The notes below the pieces were generated by a model. That model worked only from the letters and a program-made list of their open reading frames with translations, was not told the DNA's origin and made no database searches. A stretch of 64,000 nucleotides of DNA, taken from contig DASQOR010000083.1 in the NCBI GenBank assembly GCA_035644395.1, forward strand, positions 54,600 to 118,599. Direction: 5' to 3'. Shown here piece by piece: positions 8,756-17,347 of this stretch. The position numbers and the translations under genes are program-made. Numbering within the stretch: position 1 is the stretch's first letter; the number at the start of each line of letters is the position of its first letter. Origin of the DNA: JBGPLJ01 sp035644395 (GTDB taxonomy: Bacteria > Pseudomonadota > Gammaproteobacteria > Steroidobacterales > Steroidobacteraceae).

Positions 8756-10038
8756 ACGTCACGCTGCTGCTGGTCGCGGGCGTCGCCGCCCTCGTCGGCC
8801 TGGTCGTTGGATACCTCTGGCGAGCGCTCCGCGCCGCGACCGTCGAGAACGACCTGCGGGTTGCCGTCGAGGTCGCACGGGCCCAGGTCGCGAACGGTGC
8901 CGTCGTCGTTGCCGAGCGCGAGGCGGCACTCGCCCTGGCGCAGGAACGCCTGAAGGCATCCTTCGACGTGCTCGCGACCGAGAGCCTCAAGTCGAACAAC
9001 GAGCTTTTTCTCGGTCTCGCCCGCGAGCACCTCGGCCAGCAGCAGATCGAGGCGCGCGCGGGGCTCGACGCGCGCGAGAAAGCGATCGAGACCCTGGTCA
9101 AGCCGATTCGCGACGCACTCGACAAGACGGCCGAGCAGATCGCGAGCATCGAAAAGGAACGCGGCAGCACCTTCGCCGCGCTCCGCCAGCAGATCGCGAG
9201 CACCAACGAAGCCCAGGCGGCCCTGCAGCGCGAGACGCGCAACCTCGTCACGGCCCTGCGCCGGCCCGAAGTACGCGGCCAGTGGGGCGAGATCACGTTG
9301 CGCCGGCTCGTCGAACTCGCCGGCATGACCGAGCACTGTGATTTCGAGGAGCAGGTGCAGGTCGCCGGCGAAAGTGGCGCGCTGCGCCCGGATCTGATCA
9401 TCCACATGCCGGAGGAACGCGACCTCGTGGTCGACGTCAAGACGCCGCTCGACGCCTACCTCGAGGCGGTGGACGCACCGACTGATGAACTGCGGGCGCT
9501 CGCTCTGAAGCGCCACGCACAGATCGTCGGCGAACGCGTGCGCTCGCTCGCCGCAAAGGCCTACTGGGCGCAATTTCCGCGCAGCCCTGACTTCGTGGTG
9601 CTTTTCATTCCGGGCGATCAGTTCCTCACGGCCGCCATGAACGAACAGCCGAATCTGCTCGAGGACGCTTTCCGCCAGGGCATCATGCTCGCGACGCCGT
9701 CGAGCTTCGTCGCCCTCCTCAAGGTGGTCGCCTACGGCTGGCGCCAGCTCGCGCTCGCCAAGAACGCGGCGCAGATCCGCGACCTCGGCGAGGATCTCTA
9801 CAAGCGGGCCCAGGTCTTCGCTTCCCACATGGCGCGTCTCGGCCGAAACATCGGCACGAGCGTGGAAGCCTTCAACAGCGCGGTCGGTTCGCTCGAACGG
9901 CAGCTACTGCCCGGTGCGCGCAAGTTCGGCGAGCTCGGTATCAACGCGGACAAGGCGATCGAGACCGTGGAGCCGGTCGAGCGCCTGGTGCGGCCGGTCA
10001 CCCAGATCCCGGGCGGTAGCGACGGCGATGCGTCGTGA
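8752..10038 (+). CDS. rmuC: DNA recombination protein RmuC
   Basis: Predicted membrane-anchored nuclease-fold protein that limits inversions and rearrangements between repeats. The GTG at 8752 overlaps the mupP stop and gives 428 aa. Residues 2-22 form a transmembrane helix, followed by a long coiled coil (about 25-165) and the RmuC domain with RGQWGEITLRRL, RPDLIIHMPEERD and the PD-(D/E)XK-like VVDVKTPLDAY. The Ala/Glu/Arg-rich coiled-coil length is ordinary for the family. Confidence 0.92.
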   Translation: MNVTLLLVAGVAALVGLVVGYLWRALRAATVENDLRVAVEVARAQVANGAVVVAEREAALALAQERLKASFDVLATESLKSNNELFLGLAREHLGQQQIEARAGLDAREKAIETLVKPIRDALDKTAEQIASIEKERGSTFAALRQQIASTNEAQAALQRETRNLVTALRRPEVRGQWGEITLRRLVELAGMTEHCDFEEQVQVAGESGALRPDLIIHMPEERDLVVDVKTPLDAYLEAVDAPTDELRALALKRHAQIVGERVRSLAAKAYWAQFPRSPDFVVLFIPGDQFLTAAMNEQPNLLEDAFRQGIMLATPSSFVALLKVVAYGWRQLALAKNAAQIRDLGEDLYKRAQVFASHMARLGRNIGTSVEAFNSAVGSLERQLLPGARKFGELGINADKAIETVEPVERLVRPVTQIPGGSDGDAS

Positions 10039-10891
10039 GGCTGGGGCGGATCCGCGCACGCTCGAGCTGACCTTCCGCGAGCGGGCAGCCCCCGCGGGCT
10101 CCCCGCAGTATTACGCGCTCCTGTTCGCCGACTCCGAATTGCGCCCCGCGCTGGCGGCGCTCTATGCCTTCGAAGCGGAGATGCGGGCAGCGGTCCATCC
10201 GTCGATCGAGCATGCCGCCGCGCATTTGAAACTCGCCTGGTGGGCCGAGGAGCTCGAACGGATCGCGCGTCGGACACCGCTCCATCCGATCAGCCGCGCG
10301 CTGGTGCTGGCCGCCGACCCGCTGAATATCGACCTGTCGGCGCTGGCGGATCTCCTGACAGCCGCCCGGTTCGATCTCGCCGGCCACCCGCTCACCGACA
10401 CCGAGCAGTTGCTTGCGTATTGCCAGCGCAGCGGCGCCGTCACACAGCAGCTCGCAGCCGGATTTGCACAGCCCGCTGTCGACCGTCGCACCGAGACGCG
10501 CCGCTTCGGATCGTTGCTGGGCCGCGGACTCAGGCTCACGCAACTCTTGCGAAGCCACGTCGAGGATGCGAAAGCCGGGCGACTGCGCCTGCCGCAGGAT
10601 CGTTTGCTTGCAATCGGCCTGGCACCCCCCGATTTCCTGGCGCAGCCGCGGCCCGCGGGCGCGACCGCGCTGCTCGATGAACTGGCCGGCCGGGCCGCGG
10701 AGCTCCTGACGGCGGCGATCGCGATGCCGCTCGCCGATCGCTCGCGCCAGCGCGCCGGCCTGGTACTCGCGGAGCTCGCGTTCGCCAGCGTCCGCCGCAT
10801 GCGCACGGCAGGATTTTCCGCCCCGTCGCTCCGCGCCCCACCCGCATTCCGGCTACTCTGGCGCGCATGGCGTACGGCACGCAGATCGTGA
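10028..10891 (+). CDS. Squalene/phytoene synthase-family protein of unknown function
   Basis: A 287-aa all-helical protein of the squalene/phytoene synthase superfamily, resembling the NDUFAF6-like branch: YYALLFADSELRPALAALYA near the N-terminus and LKLAWWAEELERI (the family R-L-x-W-W element). I do not see a convincing pair of Asp-rich DxxxD prenyl-diphosphate motifs, so synthase activity is doubtful. It overlaps rmuC by 11 nt and the following SDR by 25 nt, and no carotenoid or hopanoid genes are nearby. A role in respiratory-complex assembly, as proposed for eukaryotic relatives, is only a possibility. Confidence 0.75.
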   Translation: MRREAGADPRTLELTFRERAAPAGSPQYYALLFADSELRPALAALYAFEAEMRAAVHPSIEHAAAHLKLAWWAEELERIARRTPLHPISRALVLAADPLNIDLSALADLLTAARFDLAGHPLTDTEQLLAYCQRSGAVTQQLAAGFAQPAVDRRTETRRFGSLLGRGLRLTQLLRSHVEDAKAGRLRLPQDRLLAIGLAPPDFLAQPRPAGATALLDELAGRAAELLTAAIAMPLADRSRQRAGLVLAELAFASVRRMRTAGFSAPSLRAPPAFRLLWRAWRTARRS

Positions 10892-11643
10892 ACGACGTCG
10901 ACCCGAAGCGGTACGTCGCGCCGGCCGATGCGCTCAAGGATCGCATCGTGCTGATCACGGGCGCCGGCGACGGCATCGGCAAGGCGGTCGCGCTTGCGGT
11001 CGCCGCGCACGGCGGCACCGTGCTGCTGCTCGGGCGAACCGTGAAGAAGCTCGAAGCGGTTTACGACCGGATCGTCGCGGCCGGCGGCGCAGCCCCCGCC
11101 ATCGTGCCCTTTGACCTCGAGCGCGCCCAGGCAGATCACTACCGCTCGGTGAGCGACGCCATCGCGAAGGCCTACGGCCGGCTCGACGGCCTCCTCCACA
11201 ATGCCGCGCTGTTCGGAGCGCGCACGCCCATCGAGCAGTTCGACGTGCCGCTCTGGAACCGCGTGCTGCATGTGAATCTCACGGCCCCCATGATCCTGAC
11301 GCAGACCTGCCTGCCCTGGCTCGGCCTCGCGAAGGATGCCTCGGTTGTCTTCACGACCTGTGATGTCGGCCGGGATCCCCGCGCCTACTGGGGTGCATAC
11401 GCGGTCTCGAAGCACGCGTCCGACGGTCTCATGCGGATGCTCGCGGACGAGTACTCCCGCTCGCGGCAGCTGCGATTCAACAGCATCGATCCCGGCAAAG
11501 TCCGCACCCGCCGGCGGCTCGAAACCTTTCCCGGCGAATCGGCCGCCGCGCTCGTCGAGCCTGCAGCAATAGTCGCGCCTTATCTCTTCCTGCTGGGTCC
11601 GGCGGCCGCCGGCATCTCGGGCCGGGTCATCGATGCCCAGTGA
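10867..11643 (+). CDS. Short-chain dehydrogenase/reductase, YciK type
   Basis: A 258-aa Rossmann-fold SDR with cofactor motif TGAGDGIG, NAA (HNAALFG) and the catalytic YAVSK in GAYAVSKHASDG. It is collinear with E. coli YciK and with the gene after mupP in Pseudomonas. At the position of the catalytic serine (13 residues before the Tyr) the sequence reads FTTCDVGR, with cysteine where YciK has FTSSSVGR. The substrate is unknown. The start overlaps the preceding gene by 25 nt, and the end converges on the lpxL-like gene with a 20-nt gap. Confidence 0.85.
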   Translation: MAYGTQIVNDVDPKRYVAPADALKDRIVLITGAGDGIGKAVALAVAAHGGTVLLLGRTVKKLEAVYDRIVAAGGAAPAIVPFDLERAQADHYRSVSDAIAKAYGRLDGLLHNAALFGARTPIEQFDVPLWNRVLHVNLTAPMILTQTCLPWLGLAKDASVVFTTCDVGRDPRAYWGAYAVSKHASDGLMRMLADEYSRSRQLRFNSIDPGKVRTRRRLETFPGESAAALVEPAAIVAPYLFLLGPAAAGISGRVIDAQ

Positions 11644-11663
11644 CGACGGCCGAGGGCGCGTGC

Positions 11664-12605
11664 TCAGCCGCCGAGCGCGCTCCTCGGTAACGGCCGTGCA
11701 TCGCGGCCGTAGTAGTCGGGATCGCTCGCCGACAATCCCTTGAAGCGTCGATGGATCCACAGGTACTGCTCCGGCACATGGCGGATGTGCTCCTCGAGCA
11801 GGCGGTTGTAGCGCTCGGCATCCGCCACGGGATCGTCGCTGGGATAGCCCTCCATCGGCGGACAGACCTCCGCGCGATAGCCGCGCGCACCTGGCAACCG
11901 TTCGAAGAAGTACGGCAACACCACCGCATCGGTCATGCGCGCGAGCCGCGTCGTGAATGTATTGGTCGGCGCGGGGATACCGAACAGCGTGACCATCTCG
12001 GCGCCCTTCTTGCGGTAGCTCTGGTCCGGTGCGTACCAGACGACTTCGTTCGACCTCAGGCCCCGGATGAGGAGGCGGATGTCATCGCGCTCGATCGCGC
12101 GGCGCGCGAACGGGCGGTAGCTGCGCGCGAGCAGCCATTCCAGCACTTCGTTCTTCGGGCGGCGGTAGAGCACGTTGAGCGGCTCCGCCGTGCCCAGGAT
12201 GCGCGCGCCCATCTCCATGGTCGTGAAATGCGAGCCGATCACGATCACGCCGTTGCCCTTCGCCAATGCGCGCGTCAGTTCCTCGAAGCCGCGAAATTCG
12301 GTGAGCTCGCGGATGCGTTCGTTCGAGGCCCACCACACGTTCGCGGTTTCGAAGACGCCGACGCCGAGGCTCGAGAAATGCCGCCTGAGGAGCCTGCGCC
12401 GCTCGCGGACCGACATCTCCGGAAAGCAAAGCTCGAGATTGCGCCGCGCGATCCGCACGTAGCTCACCGGGACGAAGGAGAGGAGCCACCCGATCACCGT
12501 TCCGAGCAGCACCTGGATCGCGTACGGCAGGAGCTGTGCAAGCCGGAGGACGCCGAGGATCAACCAGGTCGGCCAGTACTTGGGCGCAAAGAGCGAGGCA
12601 CGCAT
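11664..12605 (-). CDS. lpxL: Lipid A biosynthesis acyltransferase (LpxL/HtrB family)
   Basis: Inner-membrane enzyme that adds a secondary acyl chain to Kdo2-lipid IVA. The 313-aa protein has an N-terminal hydrophobic anchor (about 15-47), the catalytic HX4E motif in GSHFTTMEMG (H126, E131), and later family elements YRRPKN, WYAPDQSYRKKG and YLWIHRRFK. Specificity (LpxL, LpxM or LpxP) cannot be read from the sequence. It starts 4 nt after the RluB-like gene, so it is the last member of the yciO/trpS-scpAB operon. Confidence 0.9.
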   Translation of the reverse strand: MRASLFAPKYWPTWLILGVLRLAQLLPYAIQVLLGTVIGWLLSFVPVSYVRIARRNLELCFPEMSVRERRRLLRRHFSSLGVGVFETANVWWASNERIRELTEFRGFEELTRALAKGNGVIVIGSHFTTMEMGARILGTAEPLNVLYRRPKNEVLEWLLARSYRPFARRAIERDDIRLLIRGLRSNEVVWYAPDQSYRKKGAEMVTLFGIPAPTNTFTTRLARMTDAVVLPYFFERLPGARGYRAEVCPPMEGYPSDDPVADAERYNRLLEEHIRHVPEQYLWIHRRFKGLSASDPDYYGRDARPLPRSALGG

Positions 12606-12609
12606 GCGG

Positions 12610-13455
12610 TCAGTCGCGCCGGGCTATCCGTTTGCGCCGGACCGGGGCGCGCCGCGCCGGCCCTCGCGACGCCGGCCCCTTCGATGCAGGCCCCTTCGGC
12701 GCCGCCGTCGTCGCGGCAGGCGACTTGAGCTCCGCCGCTGTATACAGCGATTCGAGTTCCGCGGGCTCGAGTTCGCGATGCCGGCCGCGGCTCAACTTGG
12801 AGTCGAGAACGACAGGTCCGTAGGCCACGCGGATGATACGGTTCACTTCGAGCCCCGCGAGCGTGAACAAACGGCGTACCGCCGTCGCGCGGGGTCCTCG
12901 CACCGAGATCTCATACCAGCGGTTCGCGGCCTCGCCGCCCCCCGCTTCCACCGTCGTGGTGCCGAGGCTCGTGCCGTCATCGAGTTCGCCCGCGGCGATT
13001 TGCGCGAGCTGCGTCTCGGTGGCCTCGCCCCGCACGCGCACCGCGAAACGGCCGCCGAGCGTCGTCGCACGGCGCATGAGGGCGCTCGCGAGCGCACCAT
13101 CGGTCGTGAGGAGCTCGAGCCCGCTGTCCGACGGGTGCATGGGATTCAGGAAGATCCAGCGGCGCCCCGCCCGCTTCGGCAGGTCCGTGAAGAGTTTCGA
13201 CGGTGGATCGGCGTCCGGTTCGAGGCTCTCCCCGGCCGGACGGTGGTACATGATGCAGCGTTCAGGTCCGGACACCCGCCGGTGCGTACGCAGGGACCGG
13301 CCATCGAGTTCGATCCGGTCCGCCGGACCGACGAGCGCGCCGAGATTCGCGACCTGTCCGTTGATGGCAAGGCGTCCGGCGCGCACCCAGCGTTCGATTT
13401 CGCGCCGCGATCCGTGACCCTCACGGGCGAGCAGCTTCTGTACGCGTTCACGCAT
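12610..13455 (-). CDS. RluB/RsuA-like protein lacking the pseudouridine synthase aspartate
   Basis: Position after scpB and domain order identify an RsuA/RluB-family protein: S4 RNA-binding domain (about 3-60), a YHRPAGE strand (70-76), the synthase fold, and a Lys/Arg/Pro-rich tail. The invariant catalytic motif GRLDxxTSG, however, reads NPMHPSDSG (104-112), so the nucleophilic Asp is His107 and the preceding Arg is Pro. The conserved Tyr of the EREYAVR element is Phe137 (GGRFAVR). Reading frame and surrounding alignment are intact and the DNA supports every codon. The protein may bind rRNA without modifying it; a true RluB elsewhere in the genome is possible. Confidence 0.85.
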   Translation of the reverse strand: MRERVQKLLAREGHGSRREIERWVRAGRLAINGQVANLGALVGPADRIELDGRSLRTHRRVSGPERCIMYHRPAGESLEPDADPPSKLFTDLPKRAGRRWIFLNPMHPSDSGLELLTTDGALASALMRRATTLGGRFAVRVRGEATETQLAQIAAGELDDGTSLGTTTVEAGGGEAANRWYEISVRGPRATAVRRLFTLAGLEVNRIIRVAYGPVVLDSKLSRGRHRELEPAELESLYTAAELKSPAATTAAPKGPASKGPASRGPARRAPVRRKRIARRD

Positions 13456-13496
13456 ACCGCAGTCCCCGGTGAAGGATCAATGACCGGACCGGCGAT

Positions 13497-14237
13497 TCAG
13501 GTGTCGTCGGCACGCTCGGCCGATGCCACGAGGCCCGGTGCCGCCGCCTGCGCGTCGCCGCCCGGCGCATCCTCGTCGTCGCCCGATTCATCGTCGGCGC
13601 CGCCCAGCTGGCCCTCGATCTCCGCTTCGGCCGCCGCCGCGAGGCCCGCATCGCCGCCGTCCACCGTCGCCGCATCCGCCGCTGGCAATTCGAGCTGCAG
13701 GCCCACGTTGTCCATGTCGCGCAGCGCCGCAAGCGACGGCAGCTCATCGAGCGCCGCCAGGCCGAAGTAGTCGAGAAACTCGCGCGTGGTCGCGAGGAGC
13801 TCCGGATGGCCGGGCACGTCCCGATGGCCGACGACGCGGATCCACGAGCGGTCGAGGAGCGTGCGGATGATATTGGGATTGACCTGCACGCCACGCACGT
13901 CCTCGATTTCGCCGCGCGTGATCGGCTGGCGATAGGCGATGAGTGCGAGCGTTTCAAGGAGCGCGCGCGAATAGCGCTGCGGGCGCTCCTGCCAGAGGCG
14001 CGACACCTCCGCGCCCATGGCGGGACGAATCTGCACGCGGTAGCCGCTCGCGACCTTGCGCAGCTCGATGCCGCGGTCGCGGTACTCCTCCATCAGCGTC
14101 GTGAGCGCCCCCGTGACATCCGCCTTTTCCGGACGGCTGCGCTCATCGAAGAGCGCGAGGAGTTCATCGACGCCGAGCGGTCGACCCGCCGCGAGCAGGG
14201 CCGCTTCGATCACATTCTTGACGTATTGCTCGTTCAT
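13497..14237 (-). CDS. scpB: Segregation and condensation protein B
   Basis: Winged-helix kleisin-interacting subunit of the SMC-ScpAB condensin. The N-terminal 165 residues show two winged-helix modules, with family elements LALIAYRQPITRGEIE and VRGVQVNPNIIRTLLDR. The C-terminal 75 residues are an acidic Ala/Asp/Glu/Gly tail, probably disordered. The start overlaps the scpA stop by 4 nt. Its partner SMC is encoded at 22013-25519 in this window, so the full complex is present. Confidence 0.93.
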   Translation of the reverse strand: MNEQYVKNVIEAALLAAGRPLGVDELLALFDERSRPEKADVTGALTTLMEEYRDRGIELRKVASGYRVQIRPAMGAEVSRLWQERPQRYSRALLETLALIAYRQPITRGEIEDVRGVQVNPNIIRTLLDRSWIRVVGHRDVPGHPELLATTREFLDYFGLAALDELPSLAALRDMDNVGLQLELPAADAATVDGGDAGLAAAAEAEIEGQLGGADDESGDDEDAPGGDAQAAAPGLVASAERADDT

Positions 14238-15193
14238 CCGCCGCCAGCCTCTTCGTTGGCCCCGGTAATCTTGATGGCTTCAACCTCCGCGAGCGCGTCG
14301 ATTTCCGCGAGGCCGCTCACGAGGGTCAGGTGCCTGCCGCTCGACGGCCGCACATGGAGCGGCGCGTAGGGCTCGGCCTGCACGATTTCGATCAGCCCCT
14401 CGCGCACCATCTCGAGGAGCGCAATGAAAGTCACCGTCACGCCGCGCCGCCCCTCTTCGGGGCGAAAGAGCTGCACGAATTCGATGAAGCTCGCCGCCCT
14501 GAGCGCCGTGAGAATCTCCGACATCCTCTGGCGCACCGACAGCGGCTCGCGATTGACGTGATGATGCGCGAACATCTGCGAGCGCGCGAGCACGTCCTTG
14601 AAGGCGACCAGCATTTCCTGCAGGTGCACCTGCGGCACGAGCCGCACGACCTTGCGCTCGGTGAGTTCCGCGTTCGCCGCCCATTGGTCGCGCTCGAGGC
14701 GCGGCAGCGCATCGATGTCCTCGGCCGCCTTCCTGTAACGCTCGTATTCCTGCAGGCGCCGCACCAGCTCCGCGCGCGGGTCCGTCTCCTCCTCCGTGCC
14801 GTCGCCCGCCGGGCGCGGCAGCAGCATGCGCGACTTGATCTCCGCCAGCATCGCGGCCATCACCAGGTACTCGCCGGCAAGCTCGAGCTCGAGGTCCACC
14901 ATCACCTCGATGTAGCGCAGGTACTGGCGCGTGATTTCCGCGATCGGGATGTCGAGGACGTCGAGATTCTGGCGGCGGATGAGATAGAGCAGGAGGTCGA
15001 GCGGGCCCTCGAACGCCTCGAGGAAGACTTCGAGGGCCTGCGGCGGAATGTACAGATCCCGCGGCAGTTCCGTCATCGGCTCGCCATCGATGATGGCGAA
15101 GGGCATCTCGCCCTGCGACGGCGGGGTTTCCGCGAGCGGCAGTTCGCGCTCGTTCGGCACGACCGTCAATTGCGGTTTGGAGCGGCTCGCCAT
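14234..15193 (-). CDS. scpA: Segregation and condensation protein A (kleisin)
   Basis: Kleisin subunit bridging the SMC heads. The 319-aa protein has an extended N-terminus of about 50 residues, then the ScpA core: FEGPLDLLLYLIRRQNLDVLDIPI, followed by the helical AGEYLVMAAMLAEIKSRMLLPR segment and a C-terminal winged helix ending near residue 280. It lies 21 nt downstream of trpS and is coupled to scpB. Confidence 0.94.
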   Translation of the reverse strand: MASRSKPQLTVVPNERELPLAETPPSQGEMPFAIIDGEPMTELPRDLYIPPQALEVFLEAFEGPLDLLLYLIRRQNLDVLDIPIAEITRQYLRYIEVMVDLELELAGEYLVMAAMLAEIKSRMLLPRPAGDGTEEETDPRAELVRRLQEYERYRKAAEDIDALPRLERDQWAANAELTERKVVRLVPQVHLQEMLVAFKDVLARSQMFAHHHVNREPLSVRQRMSEILTALRAASFIEFVQLFRPEEGRRGVTVTFIALLEMVREGLIEIVQAEPYAPLHVRPSSGRHLTLVSGLAEIDALAEVEAIKITGANEEAGGG

Positions 15194-15214
15194 GTGTAGC
15201 TCGAGTGCCGAATG

Positions 15215-16432
15215 TCAGCGGTAGTTCAGACCCATCGCCTGCCGCACGTCGTCGAGGGTTTGACGGGCGGCCTCGCGCGCTTTCTCGCAGCCTTCGGTAA
15301 TGATGCCACGAACGAGCTCCGGATTGTCCTCGAATTCCTGGGCGCGCTTGCGGATGCCGGAGATCTCCTCGACCACCTTGTCGATGAGCGGCTTCTTGCA
15401 GTCGAGGCAGCCGATCCCTGCAGTGCGACAGCCGTTCGCGGCCCAGGCCTTCACGTCCTCGGCGGAGTAGATTTCGTGCAGCTGCCATACCGGGCATTTG
15501 TCGGGGTCGCCCGGATCCGTGCGCCGCACGCGCGCCGGATCGGTCTGCATGGTGCGCAGCTTCTTCGCCACTTCCTCCGGGTCTTCACGCAGGCCGATCG
15601 TATTGCCGTAGGTCTTCGACATCTTGCGGCCGTCGACGCCGGGGACCTTCGGTGTCTTCGTCAACAGCACCCGCGGTTCGGGCAGGATCGTCACGCCCGA
15701 GCCCTCGAGATAGCCGAGGAGCCGTTCGCGATCCGCGACCGTGATGCGGGTGTTCGACTCGACGAGCGCGCGGCCGCGGGCCAGCGCATCGGCGTCGCCC
15801 TCCTCCTGGAACTTCTTGCGCCACTGGCGGTACTGGGTACCGTTGCGCCCGCCGAGCGTCTTGATGGCCTTCTCGCACTTCTGCTCGAAGTCCGGCTCAC
15901 GGCCGTAGAGGTGATTGAAGCGCCGTGCGACCTCCCGGGTGATTTCGACGTGCGCGACCTGGTCCTCGCCAACCGGGACGTACGACGGCTTGTAGACCAC
16001 GATGTCCGCCGATTGCAGCAGCGGGTAGCCGAGAAAGCCGTAGGTCGCGAGGTCCTTGTCCTTGATCTGCTCCTGCTGGTCCTTGTAGGTCGGCACGCGC
16101 TCGAGCCAGCCGAGCGGCGTAATCATCGACAGCAGCAGGTGCAGTTCCGCGTGTTCCGGCACCCGCGACTGGATGAACAGGGTGCAGACGCCCGGATTGA
16201 GCCCGACGGCCAGCCAGTCGATCACCATTTCCCAGACCCAGCCCGCGATCTTCGCCGTGTCCTTCTCGTAACCCGTAGTCAGTGCGTGCCAGTCGGCCAC
16301 GAAGAAATAACACTCGTGCTCGTACTGCAACTGGGTCCAGTTCTTGAGCGCGCCATGGAGATTGCCGAGGTGGAGTTGACCGGTCGGCCGCATGCCGGAG
16401 ACGACCCGGCCTCGCGGGGGATGGCTCGACAC
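15215..16432 (-). CDS. trpS: Tryptophanyl-tRNA synthetase
   Basis: Class Ic aminoacyl-tRNA synthetase charging tRNA-Trp. The HIGH-type motif is in GMRPTGQLHLGNLHG and the KMSKS motif reads GRKMSKTYGN. At 405 aa it is of the longer proteobacterial type, with an insertion before the C-terminus that contains a cysteine pair (CLDCKKP). The GTG start at 16432 has GGAAG about 7 nt upstream. The first gene product after a 178-nt leader, it heads trpS-scpA-scpB. Confidence 0.95.
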   Translation of the reverse strand: MSSHPPRGRVVSGMRPTGQLHLGNLHGALKNWTQLQYEHECYFFVADWHALTTGYEKDTAKIAGWVWEMVIDWLAVGLNPGVCTLFIQSRVPEHAELHLLLSMITPLGWLERVPTYKDQQEQIKDKDLATYGFLGYPLLQSADIVVYKPSYVPVGEDQVAHVEITREVARRFNHLYGREPDFEQKCEKAIKTLGGRNGTQYRQWRKKFQEEGDADALARGRALVESNTRITVADRERLLGYLEGSGVTILPEPRVLLTKTPKVPGVDGRKMSKTYGNTIGLREDPEEVAKKLRTMQTDPARVRRTDPGDPDKCPVWQLHEIYSAEDVKAWAANGCRTAGIGCLDCKKPLIDKVVEEISGIRKRAQEFEDNPELVRGIITEGCEKAREAARQTLDDVRQAMGLNYR

Positions 16433-16590
16433 GTCAGGACTTCCCGCGCCGGACTGCGGCGGGAGCTTCGGGAGGAGGATCAGGTAACTCTGTAGTTAAA
16501 TCCCGTAAGCGCTTATTTCTCAGCACAAAGTACTCCCCAGACTCCCCGGCCGGCAGCCATCGTCCACCTGCGCCGCCGATGCGGGCCGGG

Positions 16591-16619
16591 ATTATACGTG
16601 GATACCTCCGTCAGCTGGA
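16591..16619 (-). promoter_or_regulatory. Candidate trpS promoter
   Basis: A perfect TATAAT hexamer lies on the minus strand at 16591-16596, about 160 nt before the trpS GTG. The -35 position (TCCAGC, 16614-16619, 17-nt spacer) is poor and falls inside the end of yciO. The leader in between holds a TAAGCGCTTA palindrome (about 16509) but no visible Trp attenuator or T-box. Confidence 0.4.
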
Positions 16620-17249
16620 CGCCAGGACCTCGGTCGAGGTCGAGATTTGTCCGCGCCCGAGGCGCACGACAACCGGCGGTTCAATCGCGAGGTCGATGAC
16701 CGTCGTCGGCTCCAGGCCGCAGTTGCCGCCGTCGAGCACCGCTTGCACCTCGTGCTGCAGCCGGTCGCGGATCTCCCGCGCGTCGGTGAGGGGCTGCGCG
16801 TCCCCCGGCAGCAACAAGGTGGAGCTCATCAGGGGTTCGCCGAGCTCGGCGAGGAGCAGTTGCGGGACCGCGTGGTCCGGCACACGGATGCCGATCGTGC
16901 GGCGGCGCGGATTCTGCAGCCGGCGGGGCGTTTCACGCGTCGCCGCAAGGAGAAACGTGAAGGGGCCCGGCGTGTGCGCCTTGAGGAACCGGTACTGCCG
17001 GTTGTCTACCCTCGCGTAACGCGCGATCTCCGAAAGATCCCGGCAGACGAGCGTGAAATGGTGGTGCCGGTCGGCGGCACGGATGCGCCGGATCCGTTCG
17101 AGCGCGTCCTTGTCGCCGATGTGGCAGCCGAGCGCGTAGCAGGAATCGGTCGGATAGACGATGAGCCCGCCGGCGCGCACGATCGCAACCGCCTGGCGAA
17201 TCAGGCGCAGTTCCGGGTCACGCGGATGCAATTCGAACAATTGGCTCAT
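16611..17249 (-). CDS. yciO: YciO/Sua5-family L-threonylcarbamoyladenylate synthase-like protein
   Basis: A 212-aa single-domain YrdC/YciO protein: GGLIVYPTDSCYALGC, KALER-like IRRIRAADRHHHFTLVCRD, GPFTFLLAAT and IGIRVPDH. Sua5/TsaC members make threonylcarbamoyl-AMP for the t6A tRNA modification; YciO proteins share the fold but are usually not the main t6A enzyme. It precedes trpS and is divergent from yciB. The usual KRP signature of TsaC is not obvious, which favours YciO. Confidence 0.85.
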   Translation of the reverse strand: MSQLFELHPRDPELRLIRQAVAIVRAGGLIVYPTDSCYALGCHIGDKDALERIRRIRAADRHHHFTLVCRDLSEIARYARVDNRQYRFLKAHTPGPFTFLLAATRETPRRLQNPRRRTIGIRVPDHAVPQLLLAELGEPLMSSTLLLPGDAQPLTDAREIRDRLQHEVQAVLDGGNCGLEPTTVIDLAIEPPVVVRLGRGQISTSTEVLASS

Positions 17250-17347
17250 GTTTCAGTATGATACGCGCCCCCTGATGCGTGGCGAGCGCACGGCGACCGC
17301 GGGGGCGATCGCGAACCGTCGCCGGGGGGCGGGGAAAGCCTTACGAG

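Noticed and set aside
13497..13720. Acidic Ala/Asp/Glu tail of ScpB as a separate gene or repeat element
   Set aside because: It is continuous with scpB in frame, and low-complexity acidic tails are common in ScpB proteins of GC-rich genomes.
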